A DNA stretch of 64,000 nucleotides, taken from contig CACNND010000005.1 in the NCBI GenBank assembly GCA_902621725.1, forward strand, positions 21,663 to 85,662. Direction: 5' to 3'. Position 1 is the first letter of the stretch. Every line of letters starts with the position of its first letter. Origin of the DNA: an uncultured Alphaproteobacteria bacterium (GTDB taxonomy: Bacteria; Pseudomonadota; Alphaproteobacteria; HIMB59; GCA-002718135). The translations under genes were made by a program, and so were the position numbers. This document shows, in pieces, positions 53,325 to 63,422 of the stretch. The notes beneath the pieces were generated by a model. It was not told the DNA's origin. It did no database searches and was given only the letters and a program-made list of their open reading frames with translations.

Positions 53325-54698
53325 ATGTTTTTTTGGTCTTTAGTTTTAATTGCAGTCGGAATTTTCTCATCCTTTATATACGGAAGATCAAGAATTAAAT
53401 TAAATTCTAAAAAACAAGGTACGAAAAGCAAATCTCTTCCCAATTATTACGCACAATACGTTTTAATGTGGTGTTTGTTTCCTGCACTAATTGTTTATTT
53501 TTCATGGGCTATTTTTCAAGAACAGATTATTCAAAACATAGTTATTAGTAACTTTGAATTTATTGAGGGCGCAGTTTACAACGAAGGATTATTGTTAGCA
53601 GAGATTAGAAATGTTGCTAATAACCCTTCTTTTGCTGATGGTAAATCTATAGAAATAATTAATGCTGCATCTCATTATTCTTCCTTAAGACAAATAAGTC
53701 AAATATCTTTTTATACCTCAATAATCATTATAATGTTACTTGGAGCCTTATACGCTTCACAAAAATTAAAACCAGAATTTCATGCTCAACATACAATTGA
53801 AAAATATATTCAATATATACTTATATTTTGTTCATCTGTTGCTATTTTCACTACAATAGGAATAGTTTTTTCACTAATATTTGAAAGCCTTCGCTTTTTT
53901 GCAGAAGTATCAATATTTGAATTTTTATTTAGTACTGAGTGGTATCCTTTTATTCCAATTAGAGAAGGTCAAACAGCTGCAGAGGGATCCTTTGGTGCAG
54001 TACCAATATTTGCTGGAACATTTTTAGTAATGGTAGTAGCCATGTGTGTTGCGGTACCTCTTGGATTATTAACAGCAATTTATTTAGCAGAATACGCAAG
54101 TCAAAGAGTTAGAAAAATAGTTAAACCTCTTCTCGAAATTTTGGCAGGAATACCAACAATAGTCTACGGGTTCTTTGCTTTTGTTAGTGTTGCACCTTTC
54201 GTTAAAGCATTTGGACAATCAATTGGAATTGATGCTTCACCAACAAGCGCCCTTGCAGCCGGCATGGTAATGGGGGTTATGATTATTCCTTTTATTTCTT
54301 CTTTATCTGATGATGTAATAAACTCTGTCCCACAAAGTCTAAGGGAAGCATCTCTTGGTATTGGCGCTAATAAAGCAGAAACTATTAAAAAAGTAATTTT
54401 ACCAGCAGCTTTACCTGGAATTGTTGGAGCATTTTTATTAGCAATATCCAGAGCGATAGGGGAGACTATGATTGTTGTAGTCGCAGCAGGCACAGCCCCC
54501 AATCTTACGGGCAATCCTTTTGAAAATGTAACAACAGTTACAGTTCAAATTGTTGTGGCCTTAATAGGTGATCAAGAATTTGATAACCCAAGAACATTAT
54601 CAGCATTTGCTTTAGGATTAGTTTTATTTGTTATTACATTATTTCTTAACATTATAGCTCTACAAATAGTAAAGAGATACAGGGAGCGTTATGAATAA
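53325..54698 (+). CDS. pstC: Phosphate ABC transporter permease PstC
   Basis: Membrane subunit, 457 residues, the long alphaproteobacterial form with an extra N-terminal region of about 180 residues before the permease core. VPLGLLTAIYLAEYAS starts the core; LEILAGIPTIVYGFFA and SLREASLGIGANKAETIKKVILPAALPGI (EAA loop) are PstC motifs. It follows the terminator by 14 bases and overlaps pstA by eight bases. Confidence 0.95.
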   Translation: MFFWSLVLIAVGIFSSFIYGRSRIKLNSKKQGTKSKSLPNYYAQYVLMWCLFPALIVYFSWAIFQEQIIQNIVISNFEFIEGAVYNEGLLLAEIRNVANNPSFADGKSIEIINAASHYSSLRQISQISFYTSIIIIMLLGALYASQKLKPEFHAQHTIEKYIQYILIFCSSVAIFTTIGIVFSLIFESLRFFAEVSIFEFLFSTEWYPFIPIREGQTAAEGSFGAVPIFAGTFLVMVVAMCVAVPLGLLTAIYLAEYASQRVRKIVKPLLEILAGIPTIVYGFFAFVSVAPFVKAFGQSIGIDASPTSALAAGMVMGVMIIPFISSLSDDVINSVPQSLREASLGIGANKAETIKKVILPAALPGIVGAFLLAISRAIGETMIVVVAAGTAPNLTGNPFENVTTVTVQIVVALIGDQEFDNPRTLSAFALGLVLFVITLFLNIIALQIVKRYRERYE

Positions 54699-55971
54699 TT
54701 CTATTGCTAAAGAAAAAATTATTTCTTTGAGAAAAAAGAGAAGTTTAGAAGATATGCGATTTAAGTATTACGGCTTCACAGCTATGTGTTTATCTTTAGC
54801 AGTTTTAGTTTTTCTTTTGTATACAATATTTTCTAAAGGATACACTGCTTTTCAAAAAACAATTGTTCTCCTAGAAGTTGATTATAATCAAGAGGTTTTA
54901 AAACTAACACCTGACTCTTCAGATGAAGATATGGAAAAAGGAAAATTTTTTAGAGTTAAAAAACAGGCTATTGAAAATTTTTTCCCTGATCTCTCAAAAT
55001 CAGATATTAAATTAGTAAAAAAATTATTTTCTATAAATGTAGATAAGGAAATTAAAGACTACTTCTTAGATAATCCTGAAGTTATTAATACTAAGCAACA
55101 AATTTGGGTAACTGCCCATAGTGATGTGGATCAACTATTAAAAGGTAATTCAAGAAGGGATGTGCCAGAAGATAGAAGAAAATTAAATGATATTCAATTA
55201 AGTTATGTTGATCAATTAGTTGAAGAAAATAGAGTTAAACAAGTTTTTAATAATTTCTTTTTTACTAAAGCAGATTCAAGGCATCCTGAAATTGCTGGTG
55301 TAGCTGGTTCATTTATGGGATCATTATTTACTCTTTTTACTGTTTTTATTTTATCTTTTCCAATTGCTATAGGAGCGTCTGTTTATCTTGAGGAATTTGC
55401 TCCAAAAAATAGAATAACTGAATTAATAGAAGTAAATATTTCAAATCTAGCAGCAGTCCCATCAATAGTTTTTGGACTACTTGGGTTGGGGGTATTGCTT
55501 AATGTTTTTGGTCTTCCAAGGAGTACACCGTTAGTTGGAGGGTCCGTATTAGCCTTAATGACGTTACCAACCATTATCATTGCCTGCCGAGCTTCATTGA
55601 AAGCTGTTCCTCCTTCAATTAAAGAAGGAGCACTTGCAGTTGGAGCAACAAAAACACAAGCGGTATTTCATCATGTCGTACCCCTTGCACTACCAGGGAC
55701 TTTAACAGGGACTATTATTGGATTAGCACAAGCATTAGGAGAAACAGCACCACTAATAATGATTGGCATGATTGCATTTATTCCTAATATTCCAACTGGT
55801 TTAACAGAACCTTCAGCAGCACTACCTGTTCAAATATATCTTTGGGTGGAAAGTGCAGAAAGAGGTTTTCAAGAAAAATCAGCTGCAGCCATAATGGTAA
55901 TTTTAATATTTTTGTTTATGATGAATGCCATTGCAGTGTTCTTAAGAAATAGATTTGAAAGGAAGTGGTAA
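54691..55971 (+). CDS. pstA: Phosphate ABC transporter permease PstA
   Basis: Second membrane subunit, 426 residues, also the long form with a periplasmic-type insert of about 170 residues between the first helix and the permease core. FPIAIGASVYLEEFAPKNR, NLAAVPSIVFGLLGLG and IKEGALAVGATKTQAVFHHVVPLALPG (EAA loop) identify PstA. Overlaps pstC by eight bases; pstB begins three bases after its stop. Confidence 0.95.
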   Translation: MNNSIAKEKIISLRKKRSLEDMRFKYYGFTAMCLSLAVLVFLLYTIFSKGYTAFQKTIVLLEVDYNQEVLKLTPDSSDEDMEKGKFFRVKKQAIENFFPDLSKSDIKLVKKLFSINVDKEIKDYFLDNPEVINTKQQIWVTAHSDVDQLLKGNSRRDVPEDRRKLNDIQLSYVDQLVEENRVKQVFNNFFFTKADSRHPEIAGVAGSFMGSLFTLFTVFILSFPIAIGASVYLEEFAPKNRITELIEVNISNLAAVPSIVFGLLGLGVLLNVFGLPRSTPLVGGSVLALMTLPTIIIACRASLKAVPPSIKEGALAVGATKTQAVFHHVVPLALPGTLTGTIIGLAQALGETAPLIMIGMIAFIPNIPTGLTEPSAALPVQIYLWVESAERGFQEKSAAAIMVILIFLFMMNAIAVFLRNRFERKW

Positions 55972-55974
55972 AAC

Positions 55975-56736
55975 ATGAGTAACTCTAAAATATTGGCAAA
56001 TGGTGTAGATGTATATTATGGATCCAAACAAGCCCTTTTTGGAATCTCAATGGATATCAAGGAGAAAGAAGTTACGGCATTAATCGGTCCTTCAGGATGT
56101 GGTAAATCAACTTTCTTAAGATGTATAAACAGAATGAATGATTTAATTGAAATATGTAAAGTATCGGGATCAATAAAAGTAGATAACGAAGAAATTATTA
56201 GTGAAAAAACCGATGTTGTAAGTCTAAGATCTAAAATTGGAATGGTATTTCAAAAACCAAATCCTTTTCCTAAATCTATTTTTGATAATGTTGCTTATGG
56301 CCCAACTATACATGGTTTAGTTGACTCAAAAAATGAATTAGAAGAAATTGTACATTCATCATTAAAAAAGGCAGGTCTATTTGATGAAGTAAAAGATCGA
56401 TTAAATGAACCTGGAACAAGTTTATCAGGCGGTCAACAACAACGATTATGTATTGCAAGAGCAATTGCTGTTAATCCTGAAATAATCCTAATGGATGAAC
56501 CTTGCTCTGCTTTAGATCCAATAGCAACTGCTATTATAGAAGAATTAATTGATGAGTTAAGATTAAACTATACAATTATTATAGTAACTCATTCTATGCA
56601 ACAGGCAGCCAGGGTTTCGCAGAAAACATGTTTCTTCCATTTAGGAGAATTAATAGAAACGGGTGAGACAAACAAAATTTTTACAAATCCTGATAATACA
56701 AAAACACAGGATTACATTACAGGGAGATTTGGATAA
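55975..56736 (+). CDS. pstB: Phosphate ABC transporter ATP-binding protein PstB
   Basis: ATPase of the Pst importer, 253 residues, normal length. Walker [21 protein letters not shown] (a PstB-specific Q-loop), signature [14 protein letters not shown], Walker [25 protein letters not shown]. Overlaps phoU by one base. With PhoU it also relays phosphate status to PhoR. Confidence 0.98.
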   Translation: MSNSKILANGVDVYYGSKQALFGISMDIKEKEVTALIGPSGCGKSTFLRCINRMNDLIEICKVSGSIKVDNEEIISEKTDVVSLRSKIGMVFQKPNPFPKSIFDNVAYGPTIHGLVDSKNELEEIVHSSLKKAGLFDEVKDRLNEPGTSLSGGQQQRLCIARAIAVNPEIILMDEPCSALDPIATAIIEELIDELRLNYTIIIVTHSMQQAARVSQKTCFFHLGELIETGETNKIFTNPDNTKTQDYITGRFG

Positions 56737-57446
56737 TGAAACAAGAAGGACACATTGTAAAATCATATGATGAAGAAATTAGAGACATTAAAAATAATAT
56801 TGTTGATATGGGCAGTTTAGTTGAAAATCAACTAAAAGACTCACTTCAATGTTTAAAGGATAAAGATACAGAATTTGCCGAAAAAATTATAGAAAACGAT
56901 AATGTAATTGATAAAGCATATAATACTCTTGATCAAAGCTTAGTTGAAATACTTGGCAAAAGACAACCGATGGCTGCAGACTTACGAACAATTTTTTCAG
57001 CAATTAAAATCAATAAAGATCTAGAAAGAATAGGAGATCATGCAACAAATATTGCCAAAAGAGTAGCAGTAGCAGAAATAATTTTGCCAGAAAAACCTTC
57101 GAGAGATATTATTAATATGGGTGTACAAGTAAATATAATGATTAGTGAAGTAATAAAAGCTTTTTTAGAATTTTCAGATCAAGCCGCAAAAAAAGTTTGG
57201 TTAATGGATAGACAAATTGATGAAGAATATCTTGGAATATTAAGACAACTATTAACCTACATGATGGAAGAACCAAAAAGAATCACAGCATGTACAAGTC
57301 TTTTATATATGGTTAAAGATCTAGAGCGAATTGGTGATTATGTACAAAATATAGCTGAAGATATTTATTATGCAGTTTCTGGTGAGCCCCTATTTGATGG
57401 TAATCCAGACCCAACCTGGGAAGCAATTCTTCCAAAGAAAAAATAA
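56736..57446 (+). CDS. phoU: Phosphate signalling protein PhoU
   Basis: Represses the Pho response when phosphate is plentiful by linking Pst to PhoR. 236 residues of two three-helix PhoU domains; INKDLERIGDHATNIAKR and VKDLERIGDYVQNIAED carry the ExxxD metal-binding repeats. One-base overlap with pstB. A second PhoU-like protein (DUF47) pairs with Pit elsewhere in the window. Confidence 0.97.
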   Translation: MKQEGHIVKSYDEEIRDIKNNIVDMGSLVENQLKDSLQCLKDKDTEFAEKIIENDNVIDKAYNTLDQSLVEILGKRQPMAADLRTIFSAIKINKDLERIGDHATNIAKRVAVAEIILPEKPSRDIINMGVQVNIMISEVIKAFLEFSDQAAKKVWLMDRQIDEEYLGILRQLLTYMMEEPKRITACTSLLYMVKDLERIGDYVQNIAEDIYYAVSGEPLFDGNPDPTWEAILPKKK

Positions 57447-57447
57447 A

Positions 57448-57465
57448 TTGTAATAGAATTGTAAC
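57448..57465 (+). promoter_or_regulatory. Candidate Pho box before phoB
   Basis: TTGTAAT, AGAA, TTGTAAC, two near-identical half-sites at 11-base spacing, in the 41-base gap between phoU and phoB. A promoter here would give a very short leader. Suggests PhoB autoregulation. Confidence 0.6.
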
Positions 57466-57487
57466 AAAAATTTAATAGTAAAGATCC

Positions 57488-58171
57488 ATGAAACTAAAAA
57501 TGCTTATCGTGGAAGATGAAGAAGCATTACTAGATCTTCTTAAATTTAATTTTAATAAAGAAGGATATAAAATAGATACTGCAACGGACGGTGAAACTGC
57601 TTTAGAAAAAATATTATATAAACCACCTGACATAATTATTCTTGATTGGATGTTACCAGAGTTATCAGGAATTGAACTTTGTCGTAGAATTAGAAAACAT
57701 AAAGAACATAAGAATATTCCTATCATAATGTTAACAGCAAAAGGTGAAGAAGAAGATAAACTGCGCGGCTTAGAAACTGGAGCAGATGATTACATAACAA
57801 AACCCTTTTCGGTTAACGAATTAGTGGCAAGAGTAAAAGCTGTTCTTCGACGAATAAGACCAATGTTTGTAGATGAAGTTTTAACTTATAAAGGAATAGT
57901 AATTGATCTTGTATCTCACTCGGCATCACGAGATGGCGAAACTCTTCATCTTGGTCCAACAGAATTTAATTTATTAGCTTTTTTTATGGAAAATATTGGT
58001 CGTGTCTTTAGCCGTGAACAATTACTTAATCATGTTTGGAAAAATGAGGCCCATGTAGAACCTCGAACAGTTGATGTTCATATAAGAAGACTACGAAAGG
58101 CCATTAATAATGACGTAAAAGAAGATTTTATAAGAACCGTGAGATCAGCAGGATATTGTTTTGGCTCGTAA
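57488..58171 (+). CDS. phoB: Phosphate regulon response regulator PhoB
   Basis: OmpR-family activator of phosphate-starvation genes. 227 residues: receiver domain with VEDEEALL acidic pocket, phospho-acceptor Asp53 in IILDWMLPE, Thr/Lys in LTAKGEEEDK and YITKPF; then a winged-helix DNA-binding domain with LGPTEFNLLAFFM, REQLLNHVW and VEPRTVDVHIRRLRKAI, close to the PhoB recognition helix. It is separated from its sensor phoR by the pst operon. Confidence 0.96.
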   Translation: MKLKMLIVEDEEALLDLLKFNFNKEGYKIDTATDGETALEKILYKPPDIIILDWMLPELSGIELCRRIRKHKEHKNIPIIMLTAKGEEEDKLRGLETGADDYITKPFSVNELVARVKAVLRRIRPMFVDEVLTYKGIVIDLVSHSASRDGETLHLGPTEFNLLAFFMENIGRVFSREQLLNHVWKNEAHVEPRTVDVHIRRLRKAINNDVKEDFIRTVRSAGYCFGS

Positions 58172-58225
58172 TTAAGCCATAAATTTCACTTATACAAATC
58201 ACTTACCAAACTATAAAACCACCAT

Positions 58226-59773
58226 ATGAAGAGTCTTTTTAGATCATTCTTTACTGTCAGCTTCTATACATTTTTAAGTCGAGTATTAGGTTTTATTCGT
58301 GACATATTAATAGCAAGATATCTTGGATCGACAGTAATTGCTGACGCATTCTTCGTAGCATTTCGTATTCCTAATTTCTTTCGTCGTGTCCTAGCAGAAG
58401 GAGCATACAGTGCTGCATTAATCCCGGTTTTCTCTGGTGTTGTTCTCAATCCAAAAGATGAACGCGAGGCTTCTGATTTTGTTGAAAACACAACCTCAAT
58501 GTTACTATTTGCTACGGTCGTTTTAACGATCATTTTCTTCTTTGGGATGCCTTATATCATTCAAGTTTTAGCACCTGGTTTTACTGATAATAAAGAGGCC
58601 TATGAACTTGCCGTGCATTTTGGAAAAATAATTTTTCCCTATATTATTTTTATTTCTTTAGCTGCTCACTTTGCTTCAATTAATAATGTTCATGAACGCT
58701 TTGCAGCTGGTGCATTTGCTCCTGCAATTCTAAATATAAGTTTTATTCTGTCATTATTCTTTTTAACACCTTTTGTAACTACTGCAGGTCACGCATTATC
58801 GTATGGTGTATTGATTGGTGGCATATTACAATTTCTATATTTATACAGAGCAGTTTTAAATTTTTACCGACCACGTATTCGTATCCCAGTTTTAAATGAA
58901 AAGTTAAAAAAGTTTTTCAAATTATTTTTTCCAGGTGTTGTTGGTTCAGGAGTCATTCAATTAAATATTGTCATCGGAACTATCATCGCTTCCTTTTTAC
59001 CGGTTGGTGCTATTAGTCATATTTATTACGCGGATCGTCTTAACCAATTACCACTTGCTATTTTTGGAATAGCACTTGGTATTGTTCTTTTACCAAGTTT
59101 ATCAAAGGCTATTAAACAATCAGATCAAGAAACAACAAACAATATTCAAAATAGATCTATTGAATTTTCGTTATTAATTTCTTTACCATCAGCGATAGGA
59201 TTATTTATTTTAGCTGAACCCATTATTCATATTTTATTTGAACGAGGTGCATTTGTAAAAGAAGATACTTTTTATACTGCTAAAGTATTAAGTTACTTTG
59301 CCTTAGGTTTACCTGCTTACATTATAATTAAAGTTTTAGTTTCTTGTTTCTTTGCAAGAGAAGATACCAAAACACCTCTTTATATATCTATTGTCAGTGT
59401 AATTACTAATGTTGTGTTATCTCTACTTTTAATTGGATCAATGAGAGAAATGGGCATTGCTGTTGCAACAGCAATTAGTGCATGGGTAAATGCATTATTG
59501 CTCTATTTCTTTTTAGCTATTAGGAATCATATGAAATTTGATGATCTTTTAGTAAAGAATTCCATTAAAATTTTAGTAAGCTCATCCCTATTATTTGTAG
59601 GTATATACGTATTAAACAGACTATTCTTTACGAATATTAGTGGTAACACTGTGTTATTAAATTCAGCACTTTTACTTCTGATGATCTTTTTAGCTATAAT
59701 TATTTATTTTGGATTAGTAATTATGTTAAAAGTCCTATCAGTAAATCAGTTAAGAGAATATTTAAAAAGATAA
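58226..59773 (+). CDS. murJ: Lipid II flippase MurJ
   Basis: Flips the peptidoglycan precursor lipid II across the inner membrane. 515 residues, about 14 membrane segments. [22 protein letters not shown] at the N-terminus and [29 protein letters not shown] are MurJ/MviN signatures with the essential arginines; [17 protein letters not shown] lies in the middle. One base separates its stop from trpS, so they are co-transcribed. Confidence 0.96.
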   Translation: MKSLFRSFFTVSFYTFLSRVLGFIRDILIARYLGSTVIADAFFVAFRIPNFFRRVLAEGAYSAALIPVFSGVVLNPKDEREASDFVENTTSMLLFATVVLTIIFFFGMPYIIQVLAPGFTDNKEAYELAVHFGKIIFPYIIFISLAAHFASINNVHERFAAGAFAPAILNISFILSLFFLTPFVTTAGHALSYGVLIGGILQFLYLYRAVLNFYRPRIRIPVLNEKLKKFFKLFFPGVVGSGVIQLNIVIGTIIASFLPVGAISHIYYADRLNQLPLAIFGIALGIVLLPSLSKAIKQSDQETTNNIQNRSIEFSLLISLPSAIGLFILAEPIIHILFERGAFVKEDTFYTAKVLSYFALGLPAYIIIKVLVSCFFAREDTKTPLYISIVSVITNVVLSLLLIGSMREMGIAVATAISAWVNALLLYFFLAIRNHMKFDDLLVKNSIKILVSSSLLFVGIYVLNRLFFTNISGNTVLLNSALLLLMIFLAIIIYFGLVIMLKVLSVNQLREYLKR

Positions 59774-59774
59774 A

Positions 59775-60782
59775 ATGAAAAAAATAACAAAAAGAATTCT
59801 ATCCGGCGTTCAACCATCTGGTGATCTTCATTTAGGAAATTATCTTGGAGCCATAAAAAATTTTGTTACTCTTCAAAAAGAATATGAATGTTTTTTTTGT
59901 GTTGTTGATTTACATGCGATTACCGTTTGGCAAGATCCTAAAGTTTTAGCAAATAAAACAAGAGAAGTAACAGCTGCCTTTATTGCTTCTGGTATTGACC
60001 CAAAGAAAAATAATATTTTTGTTCAATCACAAGTTCCTCAACATGCACAGCTTGGATGGTTGTTCAATTGTGTTGCGAGGATGGGATGGTTAAACCGTAT
60101 GACGCAATTTAAAGATAAGGCAGGAAAGAATAGTGAAAATGTTTCAGTTGGTTTATTTTCTTATCCAACATTAATGGCTGCAGATATATTAATTTATTTA
60201 GCAACGCACGTTCCTGTAGGCGATGATCAAAAACAACATTTGGAGCTCACTAGAGATATAGCCCAAAAATTTAATAATGATTTTAAGACAGATTTTTTTC
60301 CTATTCCTGAACCATTAATTTTAGGAGAGGCTACAAGAGTGATGAGTCTTCGTGATGGATCAAAAAAAATGAGTAAATCAGATCCATCTGATTATTCGAG
60401 AATAATGTTAACTGATACTGCAGAAAATATTACACAAAAAATTAAAAAGGCAAAAACAGATCCTGAACCATTACCACAAGATAAAAATGGTTTAGAAAAA
60501 AGACCAGAAGCAGAAAATTTAATCTCTATATTTGCTTCTTTACAAAATACATCAATTGAAAGTGTTATTAAGGATTATGCAGGGAAAGAATTCTCCACCT
60601 TTAAAAAAGATTTGGCAGATTTATCCGTATCTAAATTAGAGCCAATTACGAGTGAAATGAATAAACTCATGAGTGATGTTTCTTACATCGATTCTATTTT
60701 AAATAAGGGTAAAGAGAATGCTATAGCAGTAGCAGAACCTGTTTTGCAAAAAACTAAAGAAATTATTGGTTTTTTATCCTAA
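59775..60782 (+). CDS. trpS: Tryptophanyl-tRNA synthetase
   Basis: Class I synthetase for tRNA-Trp, 335 residues, normal length. The HIGH-type motif is in [18 protein letters not shown] and the KMSKS loop is [20 protein letters not shown] and [17 protein letters not shown] are TrpRS markers. It follows murJ directly, as often seen in alphaproteobacteria, and is separated from nfuA by a 74-base AT-rich gap. Confidence 0.97.
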   Translation: MKKITKRILSGVQPSGDLHLGNYLGAIKNFVTLQKEYECFFCVVDLHAITVWQDPKVLANKTREVTAAFIASGIDPKKNNIFVQSQVPQHAQLGWLFNCVARMGWLNRMTQFKDKAGKNSENVSVGLFSYPTLMAADILIYLATHVPVGDDQKQHLELTRDIAQKFNNDFKTDFFPIPEPLILGEATRVMSLRDGSKKMSKSDPSDYSRIMLTDTAENITQKIKKAKTDPEPLPQDKNGLEKRPEAENLISIFASLQNTSIESVIKDYAGKEFSTFKKDLADLSVSKLEPITSEMNKLMSDVSYIDSILNKGKENAIAVAEPVLQKTKEIIGFLS

Positions 60783-60839
60783 TAAATTCCCCAAATTATG
60801 AAATTTTTTTTAGAAAATTCATACTAAAGACATATTAAT

Positions 60840-60853
60840 CACTATATATAGTG
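60840..60853. promoter_or_regulatory. 14-bp perfect palindrome just before nfuA
   Basis: CACTATATATAGTG is fully self-complementary and ends three bases before the nfuA ATG. It could be an operator of a dimeric regulator or part of a promoter (TATATA). Its short AT core could also arise by chance. Confidence 0.35.
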
Positions 60854-60856
60854 CAT

Positions 60857-61420
60857 ATGTTTATACAAACTGAACAAACACCCAATCCACAAACATTAAA
60901 ATTTCTTCCTGGAAAGGTTGTAATGGATGATGGAACTGCCTTTTTCCAAAATATTAATGAAGCTGCTGACTCACCATTTGCAAAACGCTTATTTGAAGTC
61001 GAGGGAGTTGAAGGAGTTTTTTTCGGTAGTGATTTTGTTACTATTACAAAAAATCAATCTTTAGATTGGCAAGTTATGAAACCACTGATCTTAGGGTCAA
61101 TAATGGATCATTACAATTCGGGAGATACAACAATTAATAAAAGCAAAAATAGTGAAGATAAATCTTTAGAAATTGATGAAAACGATACTGATATTGTAAA
61201 ACAAATTAAAGAATTACTGGATACACGTGTAAGACCTGCTGTGGCTATGGATGGTGGCGATATTGTTTATGATAGTTTTAAGGATGGTGTTGTATATCTT
61301 CACATGCAAGGTGCCTGTTCTGGTTGTCCAAGTTCAACTGCTACATTAAAAATGGGTATTGAAAATATGTTAAAGCATTATGTTCCAGAAGTACAAGAAG
61401 TAAGGCCTATTGATGGATAG
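60857..61420 (+). CDS. nfuA: NfuA-type iron-sulfur cluster carrier
   Basis: Delivers Fe-S clusters to target proteins. The track's GTG start at 60851 is replaced by ATG 60857, giving MFIQTEQTPNPQTLKFLPG, the standard Nfu N-terminal start (187 residues). The N-terminal Nfu domain runs to about residue 88; the C-terminal NifU-like domain has RPAVAMDGGDIVYDSF and the cluster-binding ACSGCPSS. A charged linker of about 25 residues joins them. The 3' end overlaps the next gene by eight bases. Confidence 0.95.
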   Translation: MFIQTEQTPNPQTLKFLPGKVVMDDGTAFFQNINEAADSPFAKRLFEVEGVEGVFFGSDFVTITKNQSLDWQVMKPLILGSIMDHYNSGDTTINKSKNSEDKSLEIDENDTDIVKQIKELLDTRVRPAVAMDGGDIVYDSFKDGVVYLHMQGACSGCPSSTATLKMGIENMLKHYVPEVQEVRPIDG

Positions 61421-62393
61421 ACTGTATAATTTTTTTTGCTTCCCTTTATTGCTACTCGGATTAATATTCATAAGTAATGGCTTTGTTGGATTTGTAGAAA
61501 ATAACACTATTGATACCAAGAATAATATCCAAACCGCAAATCAAATAAACAAATTATATTCTGAAAAAGAAATTACTCCATCTGAAAAAGAAATTTCATT
61601 TAAGGGCCCTCCTATTACTGAAATAGTGAATGAAAAATTAATTGTTAAAATAAGAATAAAGCCTATTAACCCTGTAATCACCGCTAAAATTAAAGCGCAA
61701 ATAAATCCTACTATGCAGGTAACATTATCAGATAATGATTTTGATTTCCTTGATTCAAATAAAAAAGAATTTGTAAAAACGGTTTTACCAATAATTATTA
61801 ACGAAAATCAAAATATCTTAATGATTAGAAGCTTCGTTAGTGAACTCAAAGGTAAATTAGAAACCTTTAGAACTCTTAACAATAAAGAAATAAGAAAACT
61901 TAATGATATTGCTAAAAAGTATAATATTAAATATCATAACAAGCACAAATTAGATTTAGTTGATGAAATACTTTCAAATGTCGATGTAATACCTAATTCA
62001 ATAGTATTAGCTCAAGCAGCAATTGAAAGTGGATGGGGTAAATCCAGATTCGCAAAAGAATACAACGCACTTTTTGGGGAATACACATATGATGATTCGG
62101 AAGGTGTTATTCCACTTGAAAGAGAAAATGGTGATACCCATTTAATCAAAGCATTTAGTTCATATAGTAATAGCGTTGAATCATATTTTGATAATATAAA
62201 CTCTCATTATGCCTATGAAGATTTTCGTGACATCAGAAACATCATGAGAAAACGAAATAATTTTTCTAATGTTAACTTACTTGTTAATAAATTAAGTACT
62301 TATGCAGAAGATGAAAATTATATTAAGACAATTAAACAGGTTATTAAAACTAATAACTTTGGTGTATTTGATCAAAAAACGATTTCTTACTAA
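61413..62393 (+). CDS. Bax/FlgJ-like glucosaminidase (GH73-type), membrane-anchored
   Basis: A peptidoglycan hydrolase candidate. I use ATG 61413 (the track start is a TTG one codon earlier), 326 residues. A hydrophobic segment near the N-terminus (FFCFPLLLLGLIFISNGF) anchors or exports it; the C-terminal half has PNSIVLAQAAIESGWGKSRFAKEYNALFGEYTY, where the Glu of AAIESGWG is the catalytic residue of Bax/GH73 enzymes, and LVNKLSTYAEDENYI. It overlaps nfuA by eight bases. Confidence 0.87.
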   Translation: MDRLYNFFCFPLLLLGLIFISNGFVGFVENNTIDTKNNIQTANQINKLYSEKEITPSEKEISFKGPPITEIVNEKLIVKIRIKPINPVITAKIKAQINPTMQVTLSDNDFDFLDSNKKEFVKTVLPIIINENQNILMIRSFVSELKGKLETFRTLNNKEIRKLNDIAKKYNIKYHNKHKLDLVDEILSNVDVIPNSIVLAQAAIESGWGKSRFAKEYNALFGEYTYDDSEGVIPLERENGDTHLIKAFSSYSNSVESYFDNINSHYAYEDFRDIRNIMRKRNNFSNVNLLVNKLSTYAEDENYIKTIKQVIKTNNFGVFDQKTISY

Positions 62394-63422
62394 TTAAAAA
62401 TAGAATTGGTGACCAAACCATCTCCAATTTCCTTCACTATCTTTAACAGTACAATTCATTCTAGATCTACCAGATGATAATTCTCTTGAAAGTCTAATTT
62501 CAATTCTTTCATTAAATTTATAAACTTCTCTATCAACTTGACCTTTACTATCGAATATAAAACAATCTAGAGATTGAGCCTTCTTATCATCTAGAAGAGA
62601 AAAACCTATGAATGGTGGGTTTTGTGTAATTGTTGGATTTTTAGGTATAAAATCATAAACTCCTAAACCTTTAGAGGAAGCAGCAAACTTAACTCTATCT
62701 ATTTCACCATATCTTTCATTTAATGAAAATCTTGGTAGATAATACATATTAGATGTTTCATTTATTATTCCGGAATGTTGCCCAAAAGCAACTTTAAATT
62801 TAAATTCTTTTACTAATTCAATTATTTCATCTGTTGTTTCACCATAAGGAAATGCAAATAAAGTAGGAATCTCACCAAGTTCTTTTAAGAATATTTTATT
62901 AGATGTTTCTATTTCACTTCTTACTTCTTCAATACTGATATCTGGCATGTGAGCATGCGTATGTGAGTGCGCTCCAATTACTACTCCCTCTTCTTTAAGT
63001 TTTCTTATTTGGTCCCAATTAATATACTTTTTATTATTTGAAATTGTGCCAGTTGTTACAAATAAGGTTACAGGAATATTATTTTTTTTAAATAAAGGCC
63101 ACCCGACTTCTAAAAAAGACTTATCAGCATCATCTACACTTATACCAATGGTGTTATCGGGAAGATCACCATCATTAATAATTGTATCAACAATAAAATC
63201 TAAAGACATAATTGTATATTTTTCTTTAGTTAATTCTGCAATATGACTATTAAGTTGATCAATAGTAACGCTCGTTGAAGGATATTTTGAAACTCCAAAT
63301 TTATGATACATAAATACTGTTGCAGAATTTTTTACCTCACTTGCAAAGGTACTACTTACCAATAAAAAAGTTAAAGAAATACTTTTTAAAAACAGTAATA
63401 GAATGTAGTTATGTAATTTCAT
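62394..63422 (-). CDS. Exported polysaccharide deacetylase (NodB/CE4 family)
   Basis: A 342-residue deacetylase with a signal peptide (about 1-27, STFAS). NodB motifs: VFMYHKFG, VDDADKSFLE for the catalytic Asp-metal Asp pair (ISVDDAD rather than TFDDG), HSHTHAHMPD for the metal histidines and FAFPYGETTDE. Substrate is likely an N-acetylated glycan of the envelope. The C-terminal 90 residues (RIEIRLSRELSSGRSRMNC) form an extra domain I do not recognise. It is convergent with the glucosaminidase, and its ATG abuts the tsaB ATG on the other strand. Confidence 0.88.
   Translation of the reverse strand: MKLHNYILLLFLKSISLTFLLVSSTFASEVKNSATVFMYHKFGVSKYPSTSVTIDQLNSHIAELTKEKYTIMSLDFIVDTIINDGDLPDNTIGISVDDADKSFLEVGWPLFKKNNIPVTLFVTTGTISNNKKYINWDQIRKLKEEGVVIGAHSHTHAHMPDISIEEVRSEIETSNKIFLKELGEIPTLFAFPYGETTDEIIELVKEFKFKVAFGQHSGIINETSNMYYLPRFSLNERYGEIDRVKFAASSKGLGVYDFIPKNPTITQNPPFIGFSLLDDKKAQSLDCFIFDSKGQVDREVYKFNERIEIRLSRELSSGRSRMNCTVKDSEGNWRWFGHQFYF

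Noticed and set aside
60783-60839. Terminator after trpS
   Set aside because: ATGAA...TTCAT around a T-run could form a weak stem, but the arms are AT-rich and imperfect and the T-run lies inside the loop.
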